Shown here one piece after another: positions 7,097 through 14,046 of a stretch of 15,984 nucleotides of DNA. A program made the position numbers and the translations under genes. Positions within the stretch are counted from its first letter, which is position 1, and each line of letters starts with the position of its first letter. The notes below the pieces were generated by a model that saw only the letters and a list, made by a program, of their open reading frames with translations, had not been told where the DNA came from and ran no database searches. Origin of the DNA: an uncultured Myxococcales bacterium (GTDB lineage: Bacteria > Myxococcota_A > UBA9042); the NCBI GenBank assembly GCA_937915965.1, contig CALGHC010000746.1, positions 1 to 15,984 of the forward strand, written 5' to 3'.

Positions 7097-8340
7097 CGCG
7101 TCCACCTCTCGATCGTCGCGCCATCTTCATCCCGTGCGAGGTGCCACAGTGCGCCATCCGGCGCGCACGAGAAGGTACGAAACTGCTCTTCCGGTCCCAC
7201 TTCGGGCGATGCCACGTCGCGGAAGGTCTCGTGCCCCTCCGCGTCGAATCGAACGACCTCGAGCTGTTCGTCGACGATGGCGTCGCCCTCGCCCTCGGCC
7301 ATCGTGTTCACAGCGAGCCAGACCGCGCCGCTGCTGTCGGACTGCAGCGCCCGCACCGCGAAGACGGGCAGCGCAAAACGCGCGGCCGCGCTCCACGCCG
7401 GCGGCAGGTCACGGGGGTTGGTCGCGCCCAGGGCGTGACCGGTCAGCAGCACCTGATCCGGCGGTGACCGGAATGCCGCGAGGCCCAGCCGACCGTCCCG
7501 CGATGGTCGCCCCGGAATCCGCGCGCCGCGCCGCAGCGTGCCGTCGAGGCCGCCGATCCGGACCGAGTCCGTGTGGCCGACCTCCACCCAGACGTCGCCG
7601 CCGCGCACGAGGAGCGCCGATACCCCTGTGCCAGAGTCCAGATCGTCGCCGACAAGCGGCAGGCGCCAGCGTTCTTGGCCGTTGGCGGCGTCGATGGCGA
7701 CCACGGTGGCGTCTCCGAGTCGGTCAAGCACAAGGAGCAAGCCGTCGGCGATGACGAGGTCTTGAGCGACCCGCACCGGCACCGCGACGCTTGTCCCGAG
7801 CGCGCCGCCGTCGAGGCGGACCAGCCGCGATTGCACCTGATCGAGGATCCACAGCCGCTCGCCGTCTACGGCCGCGATCGCCATGGGCGCCTCGGGGTTC
7901 TGTTCCGAACCGCGGCTGCGCCCCAGCGTCGCTGGGCCGTCTCCCCAGGGCAGGTATGCGACCGTCTCGCGTCGAGGTCTTTTGCCGGCGGCCGCAGCCG
8001 ACCCGCTCGCAGGCGCCGGGTTCCCTGGCGCGGCTTGTGCCGTGGTCGCCCTCGCCGCGCCGACGGCGATCGTCTGGCTCGCTTCCACGGCGGCCACTGC
8101 ACGCGGCCCAGCAGGTCGCGGCCCGCGGTCGACGGCCTGCTCGTCGCAGGCGATCAGGACCATGGCGACTGCGGTCGCTGCGCAAACCGCCGCGAGCCGT
8201 CCGGTCGGTCGGCCTGCGCCGTCCAGCCGCGATCGCCACAACTGCTCGGCTGGCGTGTCCGGTCGGTCCGGTCGGCATCGCCGGTCTGGTTGGTCTGCTC
8301 GGTCCGGTCGGCTTCGCCGGTCTGGTTGGTCTGGTCCCAT
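7093..8340 (-). CDS. Lipoprotein with beta-propeller-like repeats
   Basis: The 415-residue product starts at ATG 8340-8338, supported by GGGAGG at 8355-8350. The N-terminus is an unusually long, charged n-region (about 50 residues) containing two 12-residue Pro/Asp/Arg repeats. A hydrophobic segment and a good lipobox LIAC follow (C65). Residues ~66-118 are an Ala/Pro/Gly-rich linker. The remainder has blade-like strands such as VDGERLWILDQVQSRLVRLDGG, VVAIDAANGQERWRLPLVG and SGAVWLAVNTM, which recall PQQ- or NHL-type beta-propellers that bind ligands or partners. No catalytic residues are recognised. Its TGA (7095-7093) overlaps the ATG of the NlpC/P60 gene, so the two are probably translationally coupled and may act together at the envelope. 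The lipoprotein call is firm; the propeller is inferred from repeat style. Confidence 0.78.
   Translation of the reverse strand: MGPDQPDRRSRPDRADQPDRRCRPDRPDTPAEQLWRSRLDGAGRPTGRLAAVCAATAVAMVLIACDEQAVDRGPRPAGPRAVAAVEASQTIAVGAARATTAQAAPGNPAPASGSAAAAGKRPRRETVAYLPWGDGPATLGRSRGSEQNPEAPMAIAAVDGERLWILDQVQSRLVRLDGGALGTSVAVPVRVAQDLVIADGLLLVLDRLGDATVVAIDAANGQERWRLPLVGDDLDSGTGVSALLVRGGDVWVEVGHTDSVRIGGLDGTLRRGARIPGRPSRDGRLGLAAFRSPPDQVLLTGHALGATNPRDLPPAWSAAARFALPVFAVRALQSDSSGAVWLAVNTMAEGEGDAIVDEQLEVVRFDAEGHETFRDVASPEVGPEEQFRTFSCAPDGALWHLARDEDGATIERWTR
8264..8335 (-). repeat. Two tandem 36-bp repeats at the 5' end of the propeller lipoprotein gene
   Basis: Copies at 8264-8299 and 8300-8335 differ at two positions. 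On the plus strand each begins CGGTCCGGTCGGC and ends GGTTGGTCTG plus two bases. They encode the Pro-Asp-Arg-rich n-region that precedes the lipoprotein hydrophobic segment. The unit is a multiple of three, so copy changes would stay in frame. Confidence 0.88.
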
Positions 8341-8356
8341 CTTTGTCAGCCTCCCT

Positions 8357-8396
8357 TCGCGCGCAAGGATCGCTTTGTGCGCGCTCGCGCGCAAGG
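8357..8396. promoter_or_regulatory. Inverted and direct repeats in the divergent intergenic region (possible operator)
   Basis: TCGCGCGCAAGG occurs twice, at 8357-8368 and 8385-8396. The second copy overlaps a near-perfect palindrome, TGCGCGC-TC-GCGCGCA (8378-8393, 7-bp arms). The 232-base spacer 8341-8572 separates divergently transcribed genes and also holds a run of nine C (8470-8478). The position, 17-56 bases upstream of the lipoprotein start, suits a regulator-binding site or mRNA leader structure. CG-rich repeats also arise by chance in DNA of this composition. Confidence 0.35.
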
Positions 8397-8502
8397 GTCT
8401 CGTGCGACCGGAGGTCTCTGCGCCGGGGCTTCGTCGCCTCGACGTCTTGTCCTTGCTCCGCCGCCGCCGCCCCCCCCCGGCTGCCACCCGCCGCCTCCGC
8501 GC

Positions 8503-8532
8503 TTGCCCGACGGGCCATCGTACCGCTAGCCT
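8503..8532 (+). promoter_or_regulatory. Weak candidate promoter for the acyltransferase gene
   Basis: TTGCCC (8503-8508) is followed after 18 bases by TAGCCT (8527-8532), about 40 bases before the GTG start at 8573. The matches to sigma70 consensus are four and three of six. Its location in the divergent spacer is its main support. Confidence 0.2.
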
Positions 8533-8572
8533 CGCGTCACGATGACGGGGTTGTCCTCGCTGGGGAGTCGAC

Positions 8573-9973
8573 GTGGCGCTCTATCGCCTGATCCGACAGC
8601 TGTTGCGTTTTGTTCTCGGGGTCTTCTTTCGAAGGATCGAGATCGTTGGAGACGAGCACGTGCCGGTCGGCGGCCCCGTCCTCTTTGTCGGCAACCATCC
8701 GAACTCACTGATTGATCCGGCCGTCATTATCGCCTTTGGCGGCAGGACCGTCTCGTTCGCGGCCAAGGACACTCTCTTCGACAGCGGGCTGCTGCGGCCC
8801 ATTCTCCGGGGACTGGGGGCCGTGCCGGTGCGCCGGCGCACCGACCACGGCGAGGGACCCGTCGACAACAATGCGTTCTTCGAGACGCTGTGCGCCGCCC
8901 TCGCCGCTGGCGGGGCCGTCGGGATCTTCCCCGAAGGGCTGTCTCACCAGGAAAGCCAGCTGCAGCCCCTCAAGACCGGCGCTGCGCGCATCGCCATCGG
9001 CGTGTTGGGGCGTGAGGGTGGCCCGTGCCGCATCGTCCCATGCGGCCTGAGCTACAGTCGGCCGCGCCATTTCCGCAGCGCGCTCCTGGTCCAATTCGGC
9101 GAACCCATCGTTGTCGACGACGAGCTCCTCGCCGTGTGGGGCGACGAGGCCGTTGCGCGCATTCGCGGCCTCACCGCGCGGGTCGACCACGACATGCGCG
9201 CGCTCACCGTCAACTCCGAGGATTGGGACACCGTCCGGGTTCTCGCCGGCGTCCGTCGCCTCTACCAACCGACGGGCCTGTCTCTCGAGGGTCGCATCGA
9301 GCTGGCGCGTCGTTTCAACGATGCCTGGCCAACCGTCCGCCACCACCCCGAGCTGCGTCGCCTCTACGATGACGTCGGCGAGTACCTCGACCGCCTCGAC
9401 GTGGTTGGACTGACCGATCGCGACCTCGATCGCGACCTGTCCGTCTGGCAGCTTGCCCGTCGCTTCTACCACCGGGTCGTCCGTGTGGTGCTCTGGATGC
9501 CGCTGGCAGCGCCCGGTTTCGTCGTGCACGTGCCCGCCGCGGTCTTCATCCGCTGGGCAGGTGTGACCTTCTCGCCGCGAAAGGACGTCGTCGCCACCTC
9601 CAAGTTGGTCGCCGGCGTGTTGCTGTTGCTGCTCGTCTATGCGGGGCTAGGCGTCGTCGGCTGGTCGATCTGGGGCCTGGGCGTCTCTCTCGCCTTGGCC
9701 CCGCTCCTGCCGCTCTCTGGGTACGCGACCTTGCGTGTGCTGGAGCGATACGCGCGGCTGCGCCGGCTCGTCGTGACCGTCGGACGTTTTGCGCAGTTCC
9801 GCAATGAAGTTCAAGCGCTGCGCCAAGAACGTCAACGCCTCATCGTCGCGGTTGTCGATGCGATCGTTCGATTCAAGCCCGATGACCTTGAGCCGCTCTT
9901 TCTCGACGACCACCCAGCACGCCTCGCTGGCACCCCTCCGCATGCAGCGCCGCCGACCGAGGTCGTCTCGTGA
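8573..9973 (+). CDS. PlsC-family glycerolipid acyltransferase with C-terminal membrane region
   Basis: This 466-residue protein starts at GTG 8573, with GGGGAG at 8562-8567. It carries the conserved acyltransferase blocks in order: NHPNSLIDP (41-49, the HxxxxD catalytic motif), GAVPVRR (82-88), FPEGLSH (119-125, substrate-binding PEG motif) and IVPCGLSY (154-161). These enzymes move a fatty-acyl group to glycerol-3-phosphate or lysophosphatidate at the inner face of the membrane. The length is about twice that of a minimal PlsC. The extra C-terminal half includes hydrophobic segments near 306-328 and 345-385 and a charged tail with RNEVQALRQERQRL. This resembles the longer glycerol-acyltransferase group rather than housekeeping PlsC. 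Its stop overlaps the next gene's start (GTGA). Acyl donor and acceptor cannot be told. Confidence 0.9.
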   Translation: MALYRLIRQLLRFVLGVFFRRIEIVGDEHVPVGGPVLFVGNHPNSLIDPAVIIAFGGRTVSFAAKDTLFDSGLLRPILRGLGAVPVRRRTDHGEGPVDNNAFFETLCAALAAGGAVGIFPEGLSHQESQLQPLKTGAARIAIGVLGREGGPCRIVPCGLSYSRPRHFRSALLVQFGEPIVVDDELLAVWGDEAVARIRGLTARVDHDMRALTVNSEDWDTVRVLAGVRRLYQPTGLSLEGRIELARRFNDAWPTVRHHPELRRLYDDVGEYLDRLDVVGLTDRDLDRDLSVWQLARRFYHRVVRVVLWMPLAAPGFVVHVPAAVFIRWAGVTFSPRKDVVATSKLVAGVLLLLLVYAGLGVVGWSIWGLGVSLALAPLLPLSGYATLRVLERYARLRRLVVTVGRFAQFRNEVQALRQERQRLIVAVVDAIVRFKPDDLEPLFLDDHPARLAGTPPHAAPPTEVVS

Positions 9974-10674
9974 CCCAGAGCGCCGACGTGGATTCGGCCG
10001 CAGCGCCTCATCCGACCGTCGTGGTCCTGCACGGTCTGGCGCGCACCAATCGCTCGGTCGCGGGCCTTTGCCGCTTCCTTGAATCCAACGGCTATCCGAC
10101 CTGGGCGCGGACCTACCCGTCACGGCGTCTTGGCGTCGAGGCCCTCGCCGCCGAGGTCGCCTCCTGGATTCGCGCCGACCTCGGCGACCAGCCGCTGCTA
10201 GCCGTGACCCACTCACTGGGCGGGATTTTGCTGCGCCACATGGCCGACCAGCTCGACTGGCGCGGCGCCGTCCTGCTCGCTCCCCCCAACAACGGCAGTC
10301 GCCTCGCTCGGGCCTTCAACGACGTCCCTCTCTTTCGTTGGCTTTACGGACCCGCGGGCATCGACGTCGCGGCTGCCGATCGCTGGCCCCCCCCTCCCGA
10401 ACCATTCGCGGTCATCGCTGGAGACCGCCATCCGAGCATCGGCAATCCGATCTCCTGGGTCAGTCAAGCGATGCGCGTGTTCCCGCCGAGCGTACCCAGC
10501 GACGGCACCGTCGCGGTTGACGAGACCCGCCACGCTGGCATGGCCGATTTCGCTGTAGTTGAAGCCAGTCACACCTGGATCATGGACTCGCCGCATGCCC
10601 GGGCGATGGTCCTGTCGTTCTTCGCCAGCGGGCGCCTGCGCCGCGACGGTCCGACCGGATCAAACCAGCTGTGA
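9970..10674 (+). CDS. Alpha/beta hydrolase, lipase/esterase-like
   Basis: The 234-residue product begins VVVLHGLARTNRS (17-29), an oxyanion-hole HG motif. The nucleophile elbow is VTHSLGG (79-85) with Ser82; the first Gly of GxSxG is replaced by Thr, as in many members of this lipase-like group. LLAPPNNGS (102-110) follows, an acidic residue lies in SDGTVAVDE (177-185), and a candidate catalytic His201 is in ASHTWIM. No signal peptide is seen, so the enzyme should be cytoplasmic. The GTG start at 9970 overlaps the acyltransferase stop by four bases (GTGA), indicating translational coupling. An acyltransferase-hydrolase pair suggests lipid acyl turnover or proofreading, but that is inference from context. 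A run of eight C encodes PPPPE near residue 140. Confidence 0.88.
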   Translation: MTQSADVDSAAAPHPTVVVLHGLARTNRSVAGLCRFLESNGYPTWARTYPSRRLGVEALAAEVASWIRADLGDQPLLAVTHSLGGILLRHMADQLDWRGAVLLAPPNNGSRLARAFNDVPLFRWLYGPAGIDVAAADRWPPPPEPFAVIAGDRHPSIGNPISWVSQAMRVFPPSVPSDGTVAVDETRHAGMADFAVVEASHTWIMDSPHARAMVLSFFASGRLRRDGPTGSNQL

Positions 10675-10796
10675 CGCCGCCGCCACCGTCGGCAGCACAC
10701 GACTCTGCATGGCCGTGATCTTGCGTCCCCGACCTGGGGAACCGTACCCTGTGCAGCGCGAGAGAGCTCTGACCCAGGCCCGCGAGTCCCGCACAA
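10675..10796. other. Intergenic region before the MopE-repeat lipoprotein
   Basis: This 122-base gap separates the hydrolase stop from the next start on the same strand. I see no convincing promoter hexamers, terminator hairpin with T-tract or short gene. The following ATG also lacks a good Shine-Dalgarno. Confidence 0.5.
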
Positions 10797-13700
10797 ATGA
10801 ACCGACACCCGTGCCGACCCGCGCTCGCTCTCTCCGGCCGACCCATCGCGTCGAGTCGCGACTGGGCGTTCGTCCGGTCCGGCTTCGTGCTGCTGCTGGC
10901 GGCGGGCGTCGTCGCTTGCTCTGGCGGACCACCGCCGCCATCGGCCACGCTCGACTCTTTCGGTGGCCTGTTCAGCACAGACATCTCGCTTCAGGACATT
11001 GCCGGCGACGGTGCACCGCCGCCAGCCGACGCATCGACCATCACCACCGATGACGACGCCGGCGCGGACGCTGACTCCGGCGGCGACGAAGTGCCGTGCG
11101 CTGGTCCTGGCAGCTGGGGCTGCCCTTGCAAGGGCAACAAGGAGTGTCTGTCGGGGTACTGCGTCGAGGACGAGAACGGCCAGGTCTGCAGCCGCGCATG
11201 CATCGAGAACTGCCCGGCCGGCTGGAGCTGCGTCCAGGGCGGCGAGGGTCGCGAGCTGGCCTATCTGTGCGTGCCTCGCTTGGCCAAGCTGTGCCGGCCC
11301 TGCGCGCTGGACATCGAGTGCGCGACCCTGGGAACCGACAAGGCGGCCAACCGCTGCCTGCCACACCTGCTCGAAGACGGCCTCGTCAATGGCAGTTTCT
11401 GCGGCGTGATCTGCGATGTCGATGCCGATTGCCCATCCGACTACGTTTGCCTCGACGCGCCCCTCGGCGGCGGCACGACGGCCCGTCAATGCGTCCCCGT
11501 CGGCGGCGAGTGCACCTGCAGCGACCTCGAGAAGAGCATCGCCGTCTCGACCCTTTGTGTGCACAGCAACGCGGCCGGCACCTGCACGGGAGAGCGCGCA
11601 TGCGGCCCCCAGGGCCTCAGTACGTGCGCGGTTGCCACCCCCGCGGCCGAGTCGTGCAACGGCCTCGACGACGACTGCGATGGCCAGACCGACGAAGAAT
11701 TCAGCGTGACCATCGAGGGTGTGTCCTTCGCGCTCGGTGGCGCCTGTGGCTCCGGTGGCTGCGCCAATGGCAAGGTCGTCTGCCATCCGAGCGGCGTGGC
11801 GGCGCTGTGCACGTCACTTTCGATGGCGGCTACCGAGACGTGCGACCAGATCGACAACGACTGCGACGGCGAGACGGACGAGGGATTCCTCTATCCGGAG
11901 AAGACAAAGAACCTGCTTGTCGGTTGGGCTTGCGGCCTGGGTAGTTGTGGCGGCGGCGACGTCGCCTGCACTGCCGACGGCGCCTCGACCTACTGCACCA
12001 CATCCGACAAGGCTAAGACCGATGTCTGTGATTTCGTTGACAACGACTGCGATGGTGAGACCGACGAGGACCTGGGCGTGCTCGATTCGGACTGCAAGCA
12101 ACTCGGCGTCTGCGCCGGCAAGGTCGTCGCGGTGTGCAAGGTCGGTCAATGGCAATGCGACTACGCGGCCGCCGAGGGCTTCGAGCCGGGAGGCGAGCAG
12201 ACCTGTGACGGGCTCGACAACGACTGCGATGGCCAGAGCGACGAAGGCTTCGAGCTGATCACGGACGCTGGCAAATCGCCAGTCGGCGCGCCCTGCTTTG
12301 GCGCCGGCGCCTGTGGCGAAGGCGTCGTCGAATGCACCCTCAACGGCAAAGGGTCGGCGTGCTCAAGTGGACCCGGCGGCAGCGGCGACCTCTCTGCTGA
12401 GGAGACCTGCAGTGGCAAGGACGACGACTGCGACGGCGCGACCGACGAAGCGGGCGCCAAGGGGTGTTCCGATTACTACTACGATGGCGACGGCGATGGC
12501 TGGGGAGTCGGCGAGGCCAAGTGCCTCTGCAGCCCCGACCCGGCGGCCAAGCTCAGCGCTCTCTTCGTCGGCGACTGCAATGACGCCGCTGCGGGCGTCA
12601 ACCCGGGTGCAGCCGAGCTGTGCAGCACCATGGCGGTGGACGACGACTGCGACGAAAACATCAACGATGTCGACGCCAAGGGATGTTCTGACTACTGGTT
12701 CGACGGCGACAAAGACGGCTACGGCCAGGCAGGCACGGATCCGAAGTGCCTGTGCTTTCAGGAGCCGAAGTTGGGGCTGGTCGCCATCAAGGGCGGCGAC
12801 TGCAGCGATGGAAACCCGAGCATCCACCCTGATCTCCCAGAGTTTTGCAATACCATCGACGATGACAACTGCAACGGCTTGACCAACGAGGTCGATGCCG
12901 TCGGCTGCAAGAGTTTCTGGTTCGACGGCGATGGCGATACCTGGGGCCTGGCCGGGTCGGCGTCGACGTGCATGTGCAGCGCCGACCCGGGAAAGAAGCT
13001 CACAGCGACCCAAGAAAAGGACTGCGACGACGGCAACAGCGCGATCCATCCCGGGCAGAAGGACACCTGCGCAACCGCCGGCGTCGATGACGACTGCGAC
13101 GGTGTGACGGACGCCGAGAACACCGTTGCTTGTTCGACCTGGTACTTTGACGACGACCAGGATGGCTGGGGGACGAGTCTGGGCAAATGCCTCTGCGCCA
13201 AGGACGACGTTGGCAAGTTCAACGCCGGCAAGCCCGGTGACTGCGCCGACGGCCAACCGGATGTTCATCCGGGCCACGCCGAGCTGTGCAATGGCGCCGA
13301 TGACAATTGCGTCGAGGGGGCCGACGAAGGGGCGACGGCCGCGTGCGCCGTGGTCGCGAACGGCAGCAAAGCCTGCCAGTCGGGCGCCTGCAAGATCACC
13401 TCATGCGCCGGCGGTTGGTTCGACATCGACAAGGGCTACAACAATGGATGCGAGTGTGCGGCCGACGTCTGGTACGGCAAGAGCGGGGACACCTGCGCCA
13501 AGGCGACGGCCCTCGAAACCCTCCCGGACAACGGCGCTCTGAAGACCCACGCGGGCAACCTGGTGCCCGGCGAGACCGAGGATTGGTTCAAGTTCCTCGC
13601 TACCGATGGACCCGACGCCGGCGGCTGCGACAGCTTCCACGTCCGCGCCCGCCTCGTCGCCAACCCGGGTGGCCAGTTCCTGGTCGATCTGTACCGGGGT

Positions 13701-14006
13701 GGTTGCGGCGCCGCGCAGCTTCTCTGCAAGGATCAGGTCGACACGTCGTGGGGAGTCGCCTTCTACGGGACTCCCTACGGACCCGGCGCGCTCCCTGGAG
13801 CGACCGCCGGCGATCAGGCGCCGTCGCCCAAGCCCCTGCCCGCCGGCGAGTGCAAATGCACGGCGAGTCCCGGCAAGCCCGGTATGGACATCTGCGCCGA
13901 CAACTCGGCGTGGTTCTGGGTCCGAGTCCACCGAAAGGCGGGCGCGGTCGACTCTTGCGCCGCCTATACGCTCGAAGTCAGCAACGGCGCCGGACCGCAG
14001 CTTTGA
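10797..14006 (+). CDS. Large Cys/Asp-rich lipoprotein with MopE-type and Asp-rich calcium-binding-like repeats
   Basis: The 1069-residue product has a signal sequence ending in VVAC (lipidated C41), then a Pro/Asp/Thr-rich linker to ~100. A Cys-rich region (101-285) follows. Next come five MopE-type motifs of the form CNGLDDDCDGQTDE, at about 287, 349, 411, 470 and 538. Four longer modules then begin near 557, 630, 704 and 779. Each has an aromatic strand and a DGDGDGWG-like loop, a CLC motif and a DCxDGxxxxHPG-like turn before a further DDDCDG motif. The C-terminal ~170 residues (from DTCAKATAL at 898) resemble a PPC-type beta-sandwich with EDWFKFLA. MopE repeats are named after a Methylococcus copper-binding surface protein; the DxDxDG loops suggest calcium. 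The start is uncertain because ATG 10797 has no good ribosome-binding site. The NhaC-type gene follows after 40 bases. Metal binding is inferred and the biological role is unknown. Confidence 0.88.
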   Translation: MNRHPCRPALALSGRPIASSRDWAFVRSGFVLLLAAGVVACSGGPPPPSATLDSFGGLFSTDISLQDIAGDGAPPPADASTITTDDDAGADADSGGDEVPCAGPGSWGCPCKGNKECLSGYCVEDENGQVCSRACIENCPAGWSCVQGGEGRELAYLCVPRLAKLCRPCALDIECATLGTDKAANRCLPHLLEDGLVNGSFCGVICDVDADCPSDYVCLDAPLGGGTTARQCVPVGGECTCSDLEKSIAVSTLCVHSNAAGTCTGERACGPQGLSTCAVATPAAESCNGLDDDCDGQTDEEFSVTIEGVSFALGGACGSGGCANGKVVCHPSGVAALCTSLSMAATETCDQIDNDCDGETDEGFLYPEKTKNLLVGWACGLGSCGGGDVACTADGASTYCTTSDKAKTDVCDFVDNDCDGETDEDLGVLDSDCKQLGVCAGKVVAVCKVGQWQCDYAAAEGFEPGGEQTCDGLDNDCDGQSDEGFELITDAGKSPVGAPCFGAGACGEGVVECTLNGKGSACSSGPGGSGDLSAEETCSGKDDDCDGATDEAGAKGCSDYYYDGDGDGWGVGEAKCLCSPDPAAKLSALFVGDCNDAAAGVNPGAAELCSTMAVDDDCDENINDVDAKGCSDYWFDGDKDGYGQAGTDPKCLCFQEPKLGLVAIKGGDCSDGNPSIHPDLPEFCNTIDDDNCNGLTNEVDAVGCKSFWFDGDGDTWGLAGSASTCMCSADPGKKLTATQEKDCDDGNSAIHPGQKDTCATAGVDDDCDGVTDAENTVACSTWYFDDDQDGWGTSLGKCLCAKDDVGKFNAGKPGDCADGQPDVHPGHAELCNGADDNCVEGADEGATAACAVVANGSKACQSGACKITSCAGGWFDIDKGYNNGCECAADVWYGKSGDTCAKATALETLPDNGALKTHAGNLVPGETEDWFKFLATDGPDAGGCDSFHVRARLVANPGGQFLVDLYRGGCGAAQLLCKDQVDTSWGVAFYGTPYGPGALPGATAGDQAPSPKPLPAGECKCTASPGKPGMDICADNSAWFWVRVHRKAGAVDSCAAYTLEVSNGAGPQL
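11655..13325 (+). repeat. Internal coding repeat array: CxxxDxDCDGxxDE motifs and Asp-rich modules
   Basis: Related DNA units recur through the middle of the lipoprotein gene. Five are short (spacing roughly 60 codons) around a GACTGCGATGG-like core, and four later ones are longer (about 70-75 codons). The units have diverged in sequence, so this is an old protein-domain amplification rather than a recent tandem duplication. Confidence 0.8.
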
Positions 14007-14046
14007 ACGGCGACCGTCAGGCGAGCCAATCCGGCAAGAGCGCAAG

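Noticed and set aside
10569..11786. A 405-codon minus-strand open frame opposite the MopE-repeat lipoprotein
   Set aside because: Ala/Arg/Gly-rich shadow of the lipoprotein reading frame, with no signal peptide or domain.
12363..13277. A 304-codon minus-strand open frame opposite the Asp-rich modules
   Set aside because: Its repeated VAVVV segments are the reverse complement of GACGACGAC-like codons in the true gene.
3005..14006. A new defence or toxin-antitoxin system built around the macro-domain gene
   Set aside because: No ADP-ribosyltransferase, nuclease, helicase or sensor gene is visible nearby. The neighbours are envelope proteins and housekeeping enzymes.
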